A DNA stretch of 20,295 nt from AWTP1-13 sp035258605 (GCA_035258605.1 DATFXD010000183.1:1-20295); one strand, 5' to 3'. Counted from the stretch's first letter, positions 8,007 to 15,566 are shown. The notes: generated by a model from the letters alone, not told the origin. Program-made: numbers and translations.

Positions 8007-8726
8007 ATGAAGGTACCACCACACGTCACGTCCGGCGCCTTGAGCCTGTTCGCGGGGTCGATGCTGCTGCTCTTGATGCAGCCGGTGCCGGGACTTGCCG
8101 AGGGCACCGACACCGCCAACTACGTCAGCAAGACGCTGCGCTGCGATGGCTACGACAACAACCGCTGTTTTCGCTTCGCCGATCCGCGCCGGCGCGGCAA
8201 ACCCTACCTGCAGCCGCGCTTCCATCACCCCCCGCCCGAAGGCGTCGACACGCGCTACGTGGTCGAGCGGCGGCCGGTCGTTCCCTACGGCGAGGAGCGC
8301 TGGCGCGAGCGGGAAGGCCGTGACCGGGACTATGACCGCCGTGACCGGGACTATGACCGCCGCGACCGGGACTATGACCGCCGCGACCGCTACAGCCGTT
8401 ACGATCGCTATGAGCGCTATGAGCGCGAGTGCCTGCACCTGGTGACCGCCAAGGGTACCGAGGCGCAGACCGAGAACGGCGCACTGGTTTCGGCCAAGCG
8501 CGCCTGGCGCGCTTGGGTGCGGTCGGATCATGGCGAGCGCTATCAGGATCTCGACGCCGCCAAAAACGGCGAATACCGCTGCTGGCGCTCCTCGACCAAC
8601 GAAAGCACCATCGGCAAGGTCGGCGAATTCCTGACCGGACAGTATCGCAAGCGCTGCCAGGTATGGGCGACCCCCTGCCTCGGCGAGCGCCACACGCTCG
8701 ACGGCGACAAGGACGACCGCGAGTGA
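8007..8726 (+). CDS. Secreted six-cysteine protein with charged Arg/Asp/Tyr repeat linker
   Basis: This is a 239-residue protein of unknown function. A signal peptide covers residues about 1-31 (hydrophobic core LFAGSMLLLLMQ, possible cleavage after GLA). The mature protein has an N-terminal Cys46/Cys54 pair, a Pro-rich stretch, then a highly charged linker at about 105-140 built from tandem DRDYDRR heptads. The compact C-terminal domain (141-225) has four cysteines (142, 192, 217, 224) and a pattern AKRAWRAWVRSDHGERYQDL...C...C...TPC. This resembles a small periplasmic domain seen repeatedly in alphaproteobacterial hypothetical proteins. ATG 8007 is chosen for its GGGGG ribosome site and signal peptide. 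The gene stands alone and is followed by three stem-loops. Confidence 0.75.
   Translation: MKVPPHVTSGALSLFAGSMLLLLMQPVPGLAEGTDTANYVSKTLRCDGYDNNRCFRFADPRRRGKPYLQPRFHHPPPEGVDTRYVVERRPVVPYGEERWREREGRDRDYDRRDRDYDRRDRDYDRRDRYSRYDRYERYERECLHLVTAKGTEAQTENGALVSAKRAWRAWVRSDHGERYQDLDAAKNGEYRCWRSSTNESTIGKVGEFLTGQYRKRCQVWATPCLGERHTLDGDKDDRE
8319..8381 (+). repeat. Three tandem 21-bp repeats inside the secreted-protein gene
   Basis: The unit CGYGACCGGGACTATGACCGC occurs three times in a row (8319-8339, 8340-8360, 8361-8381) with only a T/C change at the third base. A decayed fourth copy follows (8382-8402). Each unit encodes the heptad RDRDYDR. A repeat this exact is prone to change copy number in frame. 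Confidence 0.95.
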
Positions 8727-8734
8727 TGCGCGGC

Positions 8735-8754
8735 GCCGGCGCCTTGGCGCCGGC
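8735..8754 (+). terminator. Perfect 9-bp inverted repeat just after the stop codon
   Basis: GCCGGCGCC (8735-8743) and GGCGCCGGC (8746-8754) are exact reverse complements separated by TT. The hairpin begins 8 nt after the stop at 8726. It has no T-run, so it may act as an mRNA 3' end protector or a weak terminator. Confidence 0.5.
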
Positions 8755-8777
8755 AGCTGGCGCGGCACCCCGTCTAA

Positions 8778-8807
8778 GGCTCGGGTTCGTACTATCAGTA
8801 CCGAGCC
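8778..8807. terminator. Interrupted stem-loop between convergent genes
   Basis: The outer stem GGCTCGG (8778-8784) pairs with CCGAGCC (8801-8807). An alternative inner stem GTACT (8789-8793) pairs with AGTAC (8797-8801). It lies between convergent genes and may be part of a bidirectional terminator cluster. Confidence 0.4.
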
Positions 8808-8811
8808 AGAT

Positions 8812-8850
8812 GCGACCCCGGCGCAAACTGCGTCGGGGTCGCTTTGTTGT
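8812..8850 (+). terminator. GC-rich stem-loop followed by T-rich tail
   Basis: GCGACCCCG (8812-8820) pairs exactly with CGGGGTCGC (8834-8842) across a 13-nt loop, and TTTGTTGT follows. This is the best intrinsic-terminator candidate for the plus-strand gene ending at 8726. On the minus strand the hairpin would also follow the PrpD-family gene ending at 8899. Confidence 0.65.
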
Positions 8851-8898
8851 AGGGGTTGGCCAAGGTCGGGGCCCGGCCGGTTTCCACCGGACCGTCGG

Positions 8899-10278
8899 CT
8901 AGCGCAGGGCGCCAAGGTCAATGCGCGGCGCGGCCCACATCTGGCGTGCGAGCGCGAGGGCGGCGCTTGCCTGCGCCTCCGACCAGCCGCCGTGAGCGAC
9001 GTTGTGGGCAAATTTGTCTTCGATCTCGGCCCGCGACAACGGTTCCTGCGCCCCGCCGCGCAGATGCGGCTGCCGCTCATCAATGATGTCGCCGTCGATC
9101 AGGCGGACGCGGATGTGGCCGGTGAAGGCAGCGGGGTAAGGGTTCGCCGGATCGATCCGATAGCTGATTTTCGCGGCCAGGGCGTGGACGCGGCGATCGG
9201 CAAGGCTCGCCTCGGCAAAGGCGCCGAAGCCAAGACCGCCAGTGATGAGCGCGAAAGCAATGCAATAGGGCGCCGCGAACTTGCCGGCGTAGCCATTGGC
9301 CGGGCTTTGCTTGGCCGCGAGCGGTTCCCACAGCCGGTGCACGGTACCTTCGCCCACCTCGCACTCCACCTCGGCGATGCGCTCGGCCGCGACGCCGCGC
9401 CGGTTGAGGCGTAGGGCACAGTCGACGTAGGGCTGGATCATGGTGCCGCAGGGATAGGGCTTGAAGGCCAAAAGGGCGGCGTGCCAGACGGTCCCAAACC
9501 CCTCCGTCAGCGCCCCCCAGTCGCCGGCGCGGGTGCGGGCAAAACCGTTGAAGAGCCCATGCACACCTTCAAACACCGTGCTTGGACCGACGAAGCCGGC
9601 GCGCGCCAAGAGCGCCGCCCGTAACCCCGATTGCGCCGCCCAGCCCGGATGCATGCGCTTGGTCCAGCTGCCGTCGGCCAGGTACTCGATGATGCCGCTC
9701 GCCATCGAGCCGGCAATGCCCAGCGCGTTCGTCAGCTGCTGACGATCGAGCCGCAGCGCGGCGCCAACCGCGGCCGCCGCCGCCATGGCGCCGAACACCG
9801 CGGTCGGATGGAAGCCCGATTTGTGCACGGCCTTGGGTACCACCAGGCTCAAGCGGCAAATGCTCTCGACGCCAACGGCGATACCCCGCAGCACCGCCTC
9901 GCCGCTGAGCCCTTCCTGCTCGGCCGCCGCCAGCACTGCCGGTACCACCACCGCACCGGCGTGTACCGGCCCGCCCTCGAAGGTATCGTCGAAGTCCTCG
10001 CCATGCGCCGCCGTGCCGTTGGCGAAGGCCGCGCCGGCGGCGCTCAAAGTGCGGTCGTGGCCGATGGCGGTGCCGCCGCCGGGCTCGGCCCATGCCGCCA
10101 GCGCCGAGGCGACGTAGTCGCTGCCGCGGGCGACGACGCAAAGCCCGATCACGTCGATCAGCAAGCGCTCGCAGATCTCAACGACCGCCGGGCTAAGCGC
10201 GGCGGCGTCGATCGCCAGAATTTTTTCGGCCAGGGTCTGGGCCAGGGTTTGGGAGAGGGAGGGCTCAGCAGGGTTCAC
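8899..10278 (-). CDS. MmgE/PrpD-family protein (2-methylcitrate dehydratase / cis-aconitate decarboxylase fold)
   Basis: This 459-residue cytosolic protein matches the family length and architecture: an all-helical N-terminal domain and a smaller C-terminal domain after about residue 280. Hallmark stretches are NGTAAHGEDFDDT (87-99), His106 in GGPVHAGAVVVPA, GFHPTAVFGAMAAAAA (155-170), GIIEYLADGSWTKRMHPGW (195-213) with Lys207, and AFKPYPCG (271-278) with Lys273. Related enzymes dehydrate 2-methylcitrate or decarboxylate cis-aconitate, but many relatives have no known substrate. The start is GTG 10278. It is last of four genes in the same direction, 90 nt after the ABC permease. That position suggests it acts on the imported compound or its derivative. 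No other methylcitrate-cycle gene is present, so a propionate role is unlikely. Confidence 0.93.
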   Translation of the reverse strand: MNPAEPSLSQTLAQTLAEKILAIDAAALSPAVVEICERLLIDVIGLCVVARGSDYVASALAAWAEPGGGTAIGHDRTLSAAGAAFANGTAAHGEDFDDTFEGGPVHAGAVVVPAVLAAAEQEGLSGEAVLRGIAVGVESICRLSLVVPKAVHKSGFHPTAVFGAMAAAAAVGAALRLDRQQLTNALGIAGSMASGIIEYLADGSWTKRMHPGWAAQSGLRAALLARAGFVGPSTVFEGVHGLFNGFARTRAGDWGALTEGFGTVWHAALLAFKPYPCGTMIQPYVDCALRLNRRGVAAERIAEVECEVGEGTVHRLWEPLAAKQSPANGYAGKFAAPYCIAFALITGGLGFGAFAEASLADRRVHALAAKISYRIDPANPYPAAFTGHIRVRLIDGDIIDERQPHLRGGAQEPLSRAEIEDKFAHNVAHGGWSEAQASAALALARQMWAAPRIDLGALR

Positions 10279-10368
10279 GTGGCACCATGAGCGGTTAAGG
10301 AAACGCCAAGCACCTCATCTCGCACCTTCTCAGCTCGCGGTCTACGGCCGCCGGTCTGGCGGACCGCC

Positions 10369-12087
10369 TCAATTGTTGCGCAAGCGCACGCCGCTGAAGC
10401 CCGGGATGCGGTTGACTGCGATAATCACCGCGGCGGTCAGGATCAGCATGCTGAGGCCGAGCACGGCGATGGCCCCGAGATCCCCACTCTCTTTCAGATC
10501 GAAGATCAACACCGACACGACCTTGGTCTCTGAGGTGAATAGGATTACCGCCGCCGACAACTCGCGCACCACCGCGACAAAGATGAAGCACCAGGTCGCC
10601 ACCAGGCTGGGCCCGAGCAGCGGCGCGGTCACGTCCCGCAAGGTGCGCAGCCGCGATGCCCCGAAGATCCGCCCCGCCTCCTCCAATTCGGGCGACAGCG
10701 CGCGGAAGGCGGATTGCAGCTGCTGGTAGGCCGCGGGCAGCTCGATGGTGACATAGGCAATGAGCAGGATCCACAAGGTGCCGTAGAGCACGATCGGCCC
10801 GCGCGTATAGGCGAGAAACAGGCCAACGCCCAGCACGATGCCGGGGATCGCGATCGGCGCGGTGGCGAGGAAGGCAAGCAGCCGGTGGCCGATAATGCTG
10901 GCACGTGTGGTGAGATAGGCGATCACCAGCGCCAGCACCGTGCCGCCAGTCGCCGCCATCAGACCCAGCAAAAAGGTATTGCGCATGGCGAGCTTGGTGG
11001 CTGAGAGTTCGAAGAACACGAAGCGCACATTCTGCCAGGTCGCGGTATCGAAGCTCAAAGGCTGCGAGGCGATGCGGGAAAAGGCGGCGTTGATCAGCGC
11101 AGCGTAGGGCAGAAACACCGGTAGGCAGAGCACAGTGAGGCAAATGCCGAGCGCGGGCCAGCGCCAGGCGCCGAGGCGCACCGGTCGCGGCGGACCGCTC
11201 TTGCCACCGACCACGACGTAGCCGCGGCGTCCCAGCAGCACCGCCTGGCCGCGCAACAAGATCACGGTCAACACCAACAGCGGCAGGGACGCGGCCGCGG
11301 CGAGCTCCGGCTTCGGCGGATACTGGAACAGGCTCCAGATCTTGGTGGTCATGGTGTGAAAGCCGGCCGGCAGCGCCAGGATGGCGGGCGAGCCGAACAG
11401 GGTCATGGCCTGGAGAAAGGCCACCAGCGCCCCGGCCAACAGGGCCGGCAGCGCCAGCGGGATGGTAACGCGTTGCGCCGTGCGCCAGGCCGAGCCGCCC
11501 AGCATGGCGGAGGCGTCTTCGAGCTCGCCCGGTATGCGGTCGAGGGCATTGGCAACCAGCACGAAAATGTAGGGAAACGTGTAGCAGGAGATAACGAAGA
11601 TCACGCCGGTCAGCGTATAGATGTCAAACAGCCTGGCGTCAGGCGGTGCCCCGCTGAGGCTGCGATAGAGCTGGTTGATGAGGCCACTGTTGGGGGCCGC
11701 CAGCAGCTCCCAGGCAATGGCGCCGAGAAAGGGCGGGGTGACGAACGAGGCCATGACCAAGAGGCGGATCGGGCCCCGCAACGGCATGTCGGTGCGCGCC
11801 ACCAGCCAGCCCATCGGGGCGGCCACCGCGCAGCACGCCGCGCTCACCGACAGCGCAATGGTGAAGGTGGCGAGCAGCGGCTCGACGAAGGCAGGATCGG
11901 TGAACAGCGCCTGAAAATTGCCGAGCGTCAAATGCCGCGTGCGATCGGTGAAGGCGAATACGGCCAACCAGGCCAGCGGCAGCACGATCAACAGCGCGAG
12001 CAGCGCCGCAAACAGCGCCATCACCAGCCCTGAGAGGTCGAGATGGCGGCGCGGCATGGGCAATGGCGGGCGGGAGCTGGGGGTCAT
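10369..12087 (-). CDS. ABC transporter permease, two fused BPD domains (ferric/phosphonate FbpB-type)
   Basis: This 572-residue inner-membrane protein has two consecutive binding-protein-dependent permease domains with about 12 membrane segments in all. Each domain carries the EAA loop that contacts the ATPase: ELEDASAMLGGSAWRTAQRV in the first half and ELEEAGRIFGASRLRTLRDV in the second. This fused form is typical of the ferric-iron/2-aminoethylphosphonate (FbpB/SfuB) group. ATG 12087 is preferred. The frame also opens at an ATG at 12165, but that would place 26 unlikely residues inside the hairpin at 12153-12207; ATG 12057 is another option. The ribosome site is weak. It lies between the binding-protein and PrpD-family genes on the same strand and forms one importer with the two genes upstream. 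Confidence 0.94.
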   Translation of the reverse strand: MTPSSRPPLPMPRRHLDLSGLVMALFAALLALLIVLPLAWLAVFAFTDRTRHLTLGNFQALFTDPAFVEPLLATFTIALSVSAACCAVAAPMGWLVARTDMPLRGPIRLLVMASFVTPPFLGAIAWELLAAPNSGLINQLYRSLSGAPPDARLFDIYTLTGVIFVISCYTFPYIFVLVANALDRIPGELEDASAMLGGSAWRTAQRVTIPLALPALLAGALVAFLQAMTLFGSPAILALPAGFHTMTTKIWSLFQYPPKPELAAAASLPLLVLTVILLRGQAVLLGRRGYVVVGGKSGPPRPVRLGAWRWPALGICLTVLCLPVFLPYAALINAAFSRIASQPLSFDTATWQNVRFVFFELSATKLAMRNTFLLGLMAATGGTVLALVIAYLTTRASIIGHRLLAFLATAPIAIPGIVLGVGLFLAYTRGPIVLYGTLWILLIAYVTIELPAAYQQLQSAFRALSPELEEAGRIFGASRLRTLRDVTAPLLGPSLVATWCFIFVAVVRELSAAVILFTSETKVVSVLIFDLKESGDLGAIAVLGLSMLILTAAVIIAVNRIPGFSGVRLRNN

Positions 12088-12152
12088 GGCACGAGGAAGC
12101 TCATAGAGAGGCAAGGTCCCAAGGCCTTGCCGTGCACTGCCAGAAGCGTTCA

Positions 12153-12207
12153 CCGCGCCGAGCACGACGGCGGCTGCTTGCCGCCGCCTTCGCCCGGTCC
12201 GGCGCGG
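12153..12207 (-). promoter_or_regulatory. Nested stem-loop between binding-protein and permease genes
   Basis: The outer stem is 12153-12160 with 12200-12207 (8 bp, core CGCGCCG/CGGCGCG). The inner stem is CGGCGGC (12168-12174) with GCCGCCG (12180-12186) around a TGCTT loop. It starts 6 nt beyond the binding-protein stop codon at 12213. In other importer operons, hairpins here stabilise the upstream message, so the binding protein is made in excess over the permease. No T-run follows. Confidence 0.6.
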
Positions 12208-12212
12208 CGAGC

Positions 12213-13280
12213 TTACACCTTGAAATAGCGCGTGTAGCGGGCCTTGATCTGATCGGCCTCGCGTTCCACCGCCACCGCATCATCCGCCATCAGCTTGATG
12301 TCCTTGAGCGGCGTGCGTCCCGCCTTCTCCTGCACCTGGTCATGGAACGAGCGCAAACCGCCGGCATCCACCATCAGCTGCTGGCACTCGGCGGAGAACA
12401 TGAAGCTCTGCAGCAGGCGGGCGGCATTGGGGTTGGGCGCATCCTTCAGGATGCCGGAGGGGCCGATGATCACCGGCGTGCCTTCGCTTGGATAGACGAT
12501 CTCGACCGGCTCGCCCTTTTCCTTGAGCTGGAACAGGTTGTACTCGTTGCCATCGGCCATGATGGCGCGCTCGCCGAGCGCCAATTTCTTGGGCGGGTCG
12601 GCCGAGGATTGCACCTGCATCACCTTCTGCCGGCTCAGCTTCTCGAAGTAGTCCCAGCCGAGTTGGCGCGAGATCTGAAAGGTCGCGGTCATGATGGTGC
12701 CGCTGTAGCCCGGGTGCGCCTTGACGATCTTGCCCGTCCATTTGGCATCCAACAGGTCGGCGAAGCTCTTCGGCGCCTCCTCCGCCTTCACCAGTTTGGT
12801 GTTGTAGCCGATCACGCACAGCCACACCCGCCAGCTGGCAAACAGACCATCGCCGTCCACCTGATCGGCCGGATAATGGCTGGCGATTTCCTGCGGCAGA
12901 TAGGGCGCGAGGATGCCCTCTCGCTTCCAGACGATGAAATGCGCCGCATCGGAGCTGTTGACGACATCGACGGCGTGGATGTTGCTCTGATACTCCTGGC
13001 CGATGCGTTGGAAAATGCGCTCCCCGCCCGAGCGCTCGACGCGCACGGCGATGCCGGGGTACTTCGCCTCGAACGCCTTGGCGATGCGCTCGGCCACCGG
13101 CAGGTCGACGGCGGTATACCAGATCGCCTTGCCCTCCTTGCGCGCCGCCTCGATCAGGTCCGGGGTGACGGTGGACGTGGCCAGCGCCGCCGGCGCTGCG
13201 CGGGAAAAGGATGTTGCCGCCAGCGCCGTGGTGGCGAGCCCCCGGCACACGGCACGGCGGCTGAGGCTAGCGCTTGCCAT
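12213..13280 (-). CDS. Periplasmic solute-binding protein of the ferric/phosphonate-type ABC importer
   Basis: This 355-residue protein belongs to extracellular solute-binding family 1 (FbpA/PhnS-like). The N-terminus has a twin-arginine-like export signal (LSRRAVCRGLATTALAATS) with a cleavage region around residues 28-34. The mature part opens with DLIEAARKEGKAIWYTAVD. It also contains FADLLDAKWTGKIV, LALGERAIMADGNEYNLFQL and VYPSEGTPVIIGPSGILKDAPNPNAARLL, all usual for this family. The tandem Tyr-Tyr pair that binds ferric iron in classical FbpA is not seen at the expected place (NEYNLF), so an organic substrate is more likely. ATG 13280 has a strong GAGGAG ribosome site. It lies 29 nt after the ATPase gene, in one operon with it. 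Confidence 0.92.
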   Translation of the reverse strand: MASASLSRRAVCRGLATTALAATSFSRAAPAALATSTVTPDLIEAARKEGKAIWYTAVDLPVAERIAKAFEAKYPGIAVRVERSGGERIFQRIGQEYQSNIHAVDVVNSSDAAHFIVWKREGILAPYLPQEIASHYPADQVDGDGLFASWRVWLCVIGYNTKLVKAEEAPKSFADLLDAKWTGKIVKAHPGYSGTIMTATFQISRQLGWDYFEKLSRQKVMQVQSSADPPKKLALGERAIMADGNEYNLFQLKEKGEPVEIVYPSEGTPVIIGPSGILKDAPNPNAARLLQSFMFSAECQQLMVDAGGLRSFHDQVQEKAGRTPLKDIKLMADDAVAVEREADQIKARYTRYFKV

Positions 13281-13309
13281 AATCGTCTCCTCTACATGAT
13301 CGTGGTGTT

Positions 13310-14374
13310 TCAGTTGATCAGCGCCTGGCAATGGGCCGCGGGCAGCACCAGGCTCACGACCGCGCCCGGCGCGAAGTCGGCTTCGGGCGCCGTCGTCACG
13401 CGCAACGGCACGCCGTTGCCGACCTCGACCACATAGTCGCGGGTGGCGCCGAGAAAGACGTTGCGCACCACCGTGCCCTTCAGCGCATTGCTGCCCTGTG
13501 CCGCCGTGTCGCCGGCAAGCAAGCGGATGTCGTGCTGGCGCACGGCGGCGGCGGCCGGGGCGCCCGGCGCGAAGGCGGCGTTGTGGCATTCGATGCTGGC
13601 GCCGGCAAACATCAGCCGCCGGTCGTCGATCGCCTGGCCGCGAAGGATGTTGCTGCCGCCCAGGAAGCGGGCGACGAACTCGGAGCGCGGCTGCTGATAG
13701 ATCTGGCGCGGCGAGCCCAGCTGTTCGATGCGACCGGCGTTCATGACGGCGATCAGGTCGGCGGTGGTCATGGCCTCGCTTTGGTCGTGCGTGACGTAGA
13801 CGGTGGTGTAGTGATAGGCCTGGTGCAGACGGCGGACCTCAAAACGCATCTCTTCCCTGAGATTGGCATCGAGATTGGACAGCGGCTCGTCGAGCAGTAG
13901 CACGTCGGGCTCCACAATCAAGGCGCGCGCCAGCGAGACGCGCTGCTGCTGGCCGCCGGAGAGCTCCGCCGGGTAACGCTCGGCAAACGCTGTCAGCTGC
14001 GTAGTCGCCAGGATCGCCGTAAGCTTGGCCGCGATGCTCGCCCGGTCGAGCCGGCGCAGTTCAAGTCCGTAGGCGACGTTTTGCGCCACCGTCATGTGCG
14101 GCCAGAGCGCATAGCTCTGAAACACCATCGACACCCGGCGCTGCTCGGGGGGCAGCACCCGCGACGGCGCCGAGACGACGCGCTCGCCGATGGCGATCTC
14201 GCCCGCCGTCGGCTCGGTGAACCCGGCGAGCAGGCGCAAGATCGTGGTCTTGCCGCAGCCCGATGGCCCAAGCAGACAGACGAGCTGCCCATGCTCGATG
14301 CGGAGCGAAATGTTGTCGACCGCGGCAAAGCGATCGAAGTTTTTGCTGAGACCGCGCAAGACGACCGGTGGCAC
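13310..14374 (-). CDS. ABC transporter ATP-binding protein (FbpC/PotA type)
   Basis: This 354-residue ATPase drives the importer encoded downstream. It has Walker A GPSGCGKTT (36-44), Q-loop Gln86 in VFQSYALWPHMTV, signature LSGGQQQR (138-145), Walker B VLLLDEP (158-164) and switch His196 (VTHDQSEAM). After about residue 240 comes a TOBE-like regulatory domain (QHDIRL and GTVVRNVFLGATRDYVVEV). The start is set at GTG 14374, which follows GGGAGGA at ribosome-site distance and gives the family-typical length. The frame continues open to an ATG at 14572, but those 66 residues are low-complexity. It is first in the operon ATPase, binding protein, permease, PrpD-family gene, and is divergent from the SDR gene across 413 bp. 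Confidence 0.95.
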   Translation of the reverse strand: MPPVVLRGLSKNFDRFAAVDNISLRIEHGQLVCLLGPSGCGKTTILRLLAGFTEPTAGEIAIGERVVSAPSRVLPPEQRRVSMVFQSYALWPHMTVAQNVAYGLELRRLDRASIAAKLTAILATTQLTAFAERYPAELSGGQQQRVSLARALIVEPDVLLLDEPLSNLDANLREEMRFEVRRLHQAYHYTTVYVTHDQSEAMTTADLIAVMNAGRIEQLGSPRQIYQQPRSEFVARFLGGSNILRGQAIDDRRLMFAGASIECHNAAFAPGAPAAAAVRQHDIRLLAGDTAAQGSNALKGTVVRNVFLGATRDYVVEVGNGVPLRVTTAPEADFAPGAVVSLVLPAAHCQALIN

Positions 14375-14444
14375 GCTTCCTCCCTTCGGCGCGTGGGCCC
14401 CCGGCGCTGTTGGCGGCGAGGCATGTTCGCGAGCTGCGGCGCCT

Positions 14445-14452
14445 GTTGCAAC
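14445..14452. promoter_or_regulatory. GTTGCAAC palindrome, candidate operator copy 1
   Basis: This 8-bp perfect palindrome lies 71 bp upstream of the ATPase start codon. A second copy is at 14679. Recurrence in one intergenic region suggests a regulator site, but no regulator gene is nearby. Confidence 0.35.
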
Positions 14453-14677
14453 CCTGGCTTTAGCATTTCTGTGCCAGTTGCTGTAGCGGGCGCGACAGGG
14501 TGTGCCAGCGCGTCCGGGGCGGCGTGGGGCCCGCGCGCCTCGATGCGGATCGCCCGGCACGACGGCGCACAAATCTTTTGCACTGGGGGCGGTCCGCCGT
14601 GGCGCTTGCGCCCGACGCCACCGGAGGGCCGCCCCGGCAGCCGGCCGGACGCGCGACCGCCCGAGGGCGCCGGCGTC

Positions 14678-14687
14678 GGTTGCAACC
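14678..14687. promoter_or_regulatory. GGTTGCAACC palindrome, candidate operator copy 2
   Basis: This 10-bp perfect palindrome shares GTTGCAACC with the copy at 14445 and lies about 100 bp upstream of the SDR start codon. TTGCAA (14680-14685) inside it could also serve as part of a -35 element. Confidence 0.35.
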
Positions 14688-14787
14688 AGAAGTTAGGTCG
14701 GCCTCGGCAGCCGGCGCGGGCGCAAACAATCTGTGCTAGCCAGCTCGGGAGAGCGACGGCAACCAACGACGGCGAGGAGAAACGCCC

Positions 14788-15540
14788 ATGGCGAACAACA
14801 GGATCGACCTTTCGGGTCGGGCGGCAGTGGTGACGGGCGGGGCCCAGGGCCTCGGCAAGGCGATCACCGACCGCTTCCTCACATCGGGAGCGCGCATTGC
14901 CATCTGGGACCGCGACACGGCCTTGGCTGAGAAGACGGCGGCCGCCTTCGGCGGCGAGGTCCGAGCGATCGCCTGCGACGTCGCCGATCCCGCTTCGGTC
15001 GCCGCCGCGCACGCGGCCACCATCGCCTGGCTCGGCCGCATCGATATTCTCGTCAACAACGCCGGTATCGCCGGGGCCAATGCCAAGACCTGGGAAACGC
15101 CGGTCGAGGAATGGCTTAAGGTGATGCGCGTCAACCTCGACGGTCCCTTCGTCTGTTCGCGGGCGGTGGTGCCGGGAATGATCGCGCACAACTACGGCCG
15201 GATCGTCAACATCGCCTCGATCGCCGGCAAGGAAGGCAATCCCAACGCCGCGCACTACTCGGCGTCCAAGGCCGGCGTCATCGCCCTCACCAAGTCGCTG
15301 GGCAAGGAGCTTGCGGGCTATGATATTGCCGTCAATTGCGTGACGCCGGCCGCGGCCAAGACCGCCATCTTCGATCAGCTGACGCAACAGCACATCGATT
15401 TCATGCTGTCGAAGATCCCGCGCAACCGCTTCGTGCTGGCCGAGGAAGTGGCCGCCATGGTGGCCTGGATGGCGTGCGAGGAGAATTCCTTCACCACCGG
15501 CGCGGTGTTCGACATATCCGGCGGCCGCGCCACCTATTAG
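14788..15540 (+). CDS. Short-chain dehydrogenase/reductase (SDR), probable sugar or sugar-acid dehydrogenase
   Basis: This is an intact 250-residue classical SDR. It has the nucleotide site TGGAQGLG (16-23), with Asp41 at the end of the second strand favouring NAD over NADP. It also has NNAG (90-93) and the full catalytic tetrad Asn116 (RVNLDGP), Ser144 (NIASIAG), Tyr157 and Lys161 (HYSASKAG). The C-terminus TTGAVFDISGGRATY is of the type seen in sugar and 2-keto-3-deoxy-sugar-acid dehydrogenases; FabG-like enzymes share the same fold. A good ribosome site GAGGAGAAA precedes ATG 14788. The gene diverges from the ABC operon and lies near an enolase-superfamily gene, which fits a role in oxidising a sugar-derived hydroxy acid. 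The substrate is inference. Confidence 0.93.
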   Translation: MANNRIDLSGRAAVVTGGAQGLGKAITDRFLTSGARIAIWDRDTALAEKTAAAFGGEVRAIACDVADPASVAAAHAATIAWLGRIDILVNNAGIAGANAKTWETPVEEWLKVMRVNLDGPFVCSRAVVPGMIAHNYGRIVNIASIAGKEGNPNAAHYSASKAGVIALTKSLGKELAGYDIAVNCVTPAAAKTAIFDQLTQQHIDFMLSKIPRNRFVLAEEVAAMVAWMACEENSFTTGAVFDISGGRATY

Positions 15541-15566
15541 CGCGCGGCGTGCGCCGCGAGCGCGAT

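Larger units (their letters stand above)
14375..14787. promoter_or_regulatory. Divergent control region between the ABC operon and the SDR gene
   Basis: This 413-bp region has no convincing gene. It must hold the promoters for the minus-strand ATPase operon and the plus-strand SDR gene. The palindrome GTTGCAAC occurs twice, at 14445-14452 (71 bp before the ATPase GTG) and at 14679-14686 (within the perfect 10-mer GGTTGCAACC, 14678-14687). That makes a candidate operator pair. The plus-strand ribosome site GAGGAGAAA sits just before 14788. No -35/-10 pair is clear enough to call. Confidence 0.5.

Noticed and set aside
8319..8402. Possible CRISPR-like or regulatory iteron array
   Set aside because: The units are directly adjacent with no spacers and encode an in-frame heptad, so this is a coding tandem repeat.
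7968..9083. 371-codon minus-strand open frame with Val/Ile/Ala repeats
   Set aside because: It is antisense to the secreted-protein gene at 8007. The VIVPVTAVIVPV-type repeat is just the reverse reading of the 21-bp tandem repeat.
8899..10278. prpD of the methylcitrate cycle
   Set aside because: No methylcitrate synthase, methylisocitrate lyase or PrpR-like gene is nearby, and the gene sits in an ABC importer operon. Only the family name is supportable.
12063..13436. 457-codon plus-strand open frame
   Set aside because: It is antisense to the binding-protein gene and has no ribosome site or recognisable family.
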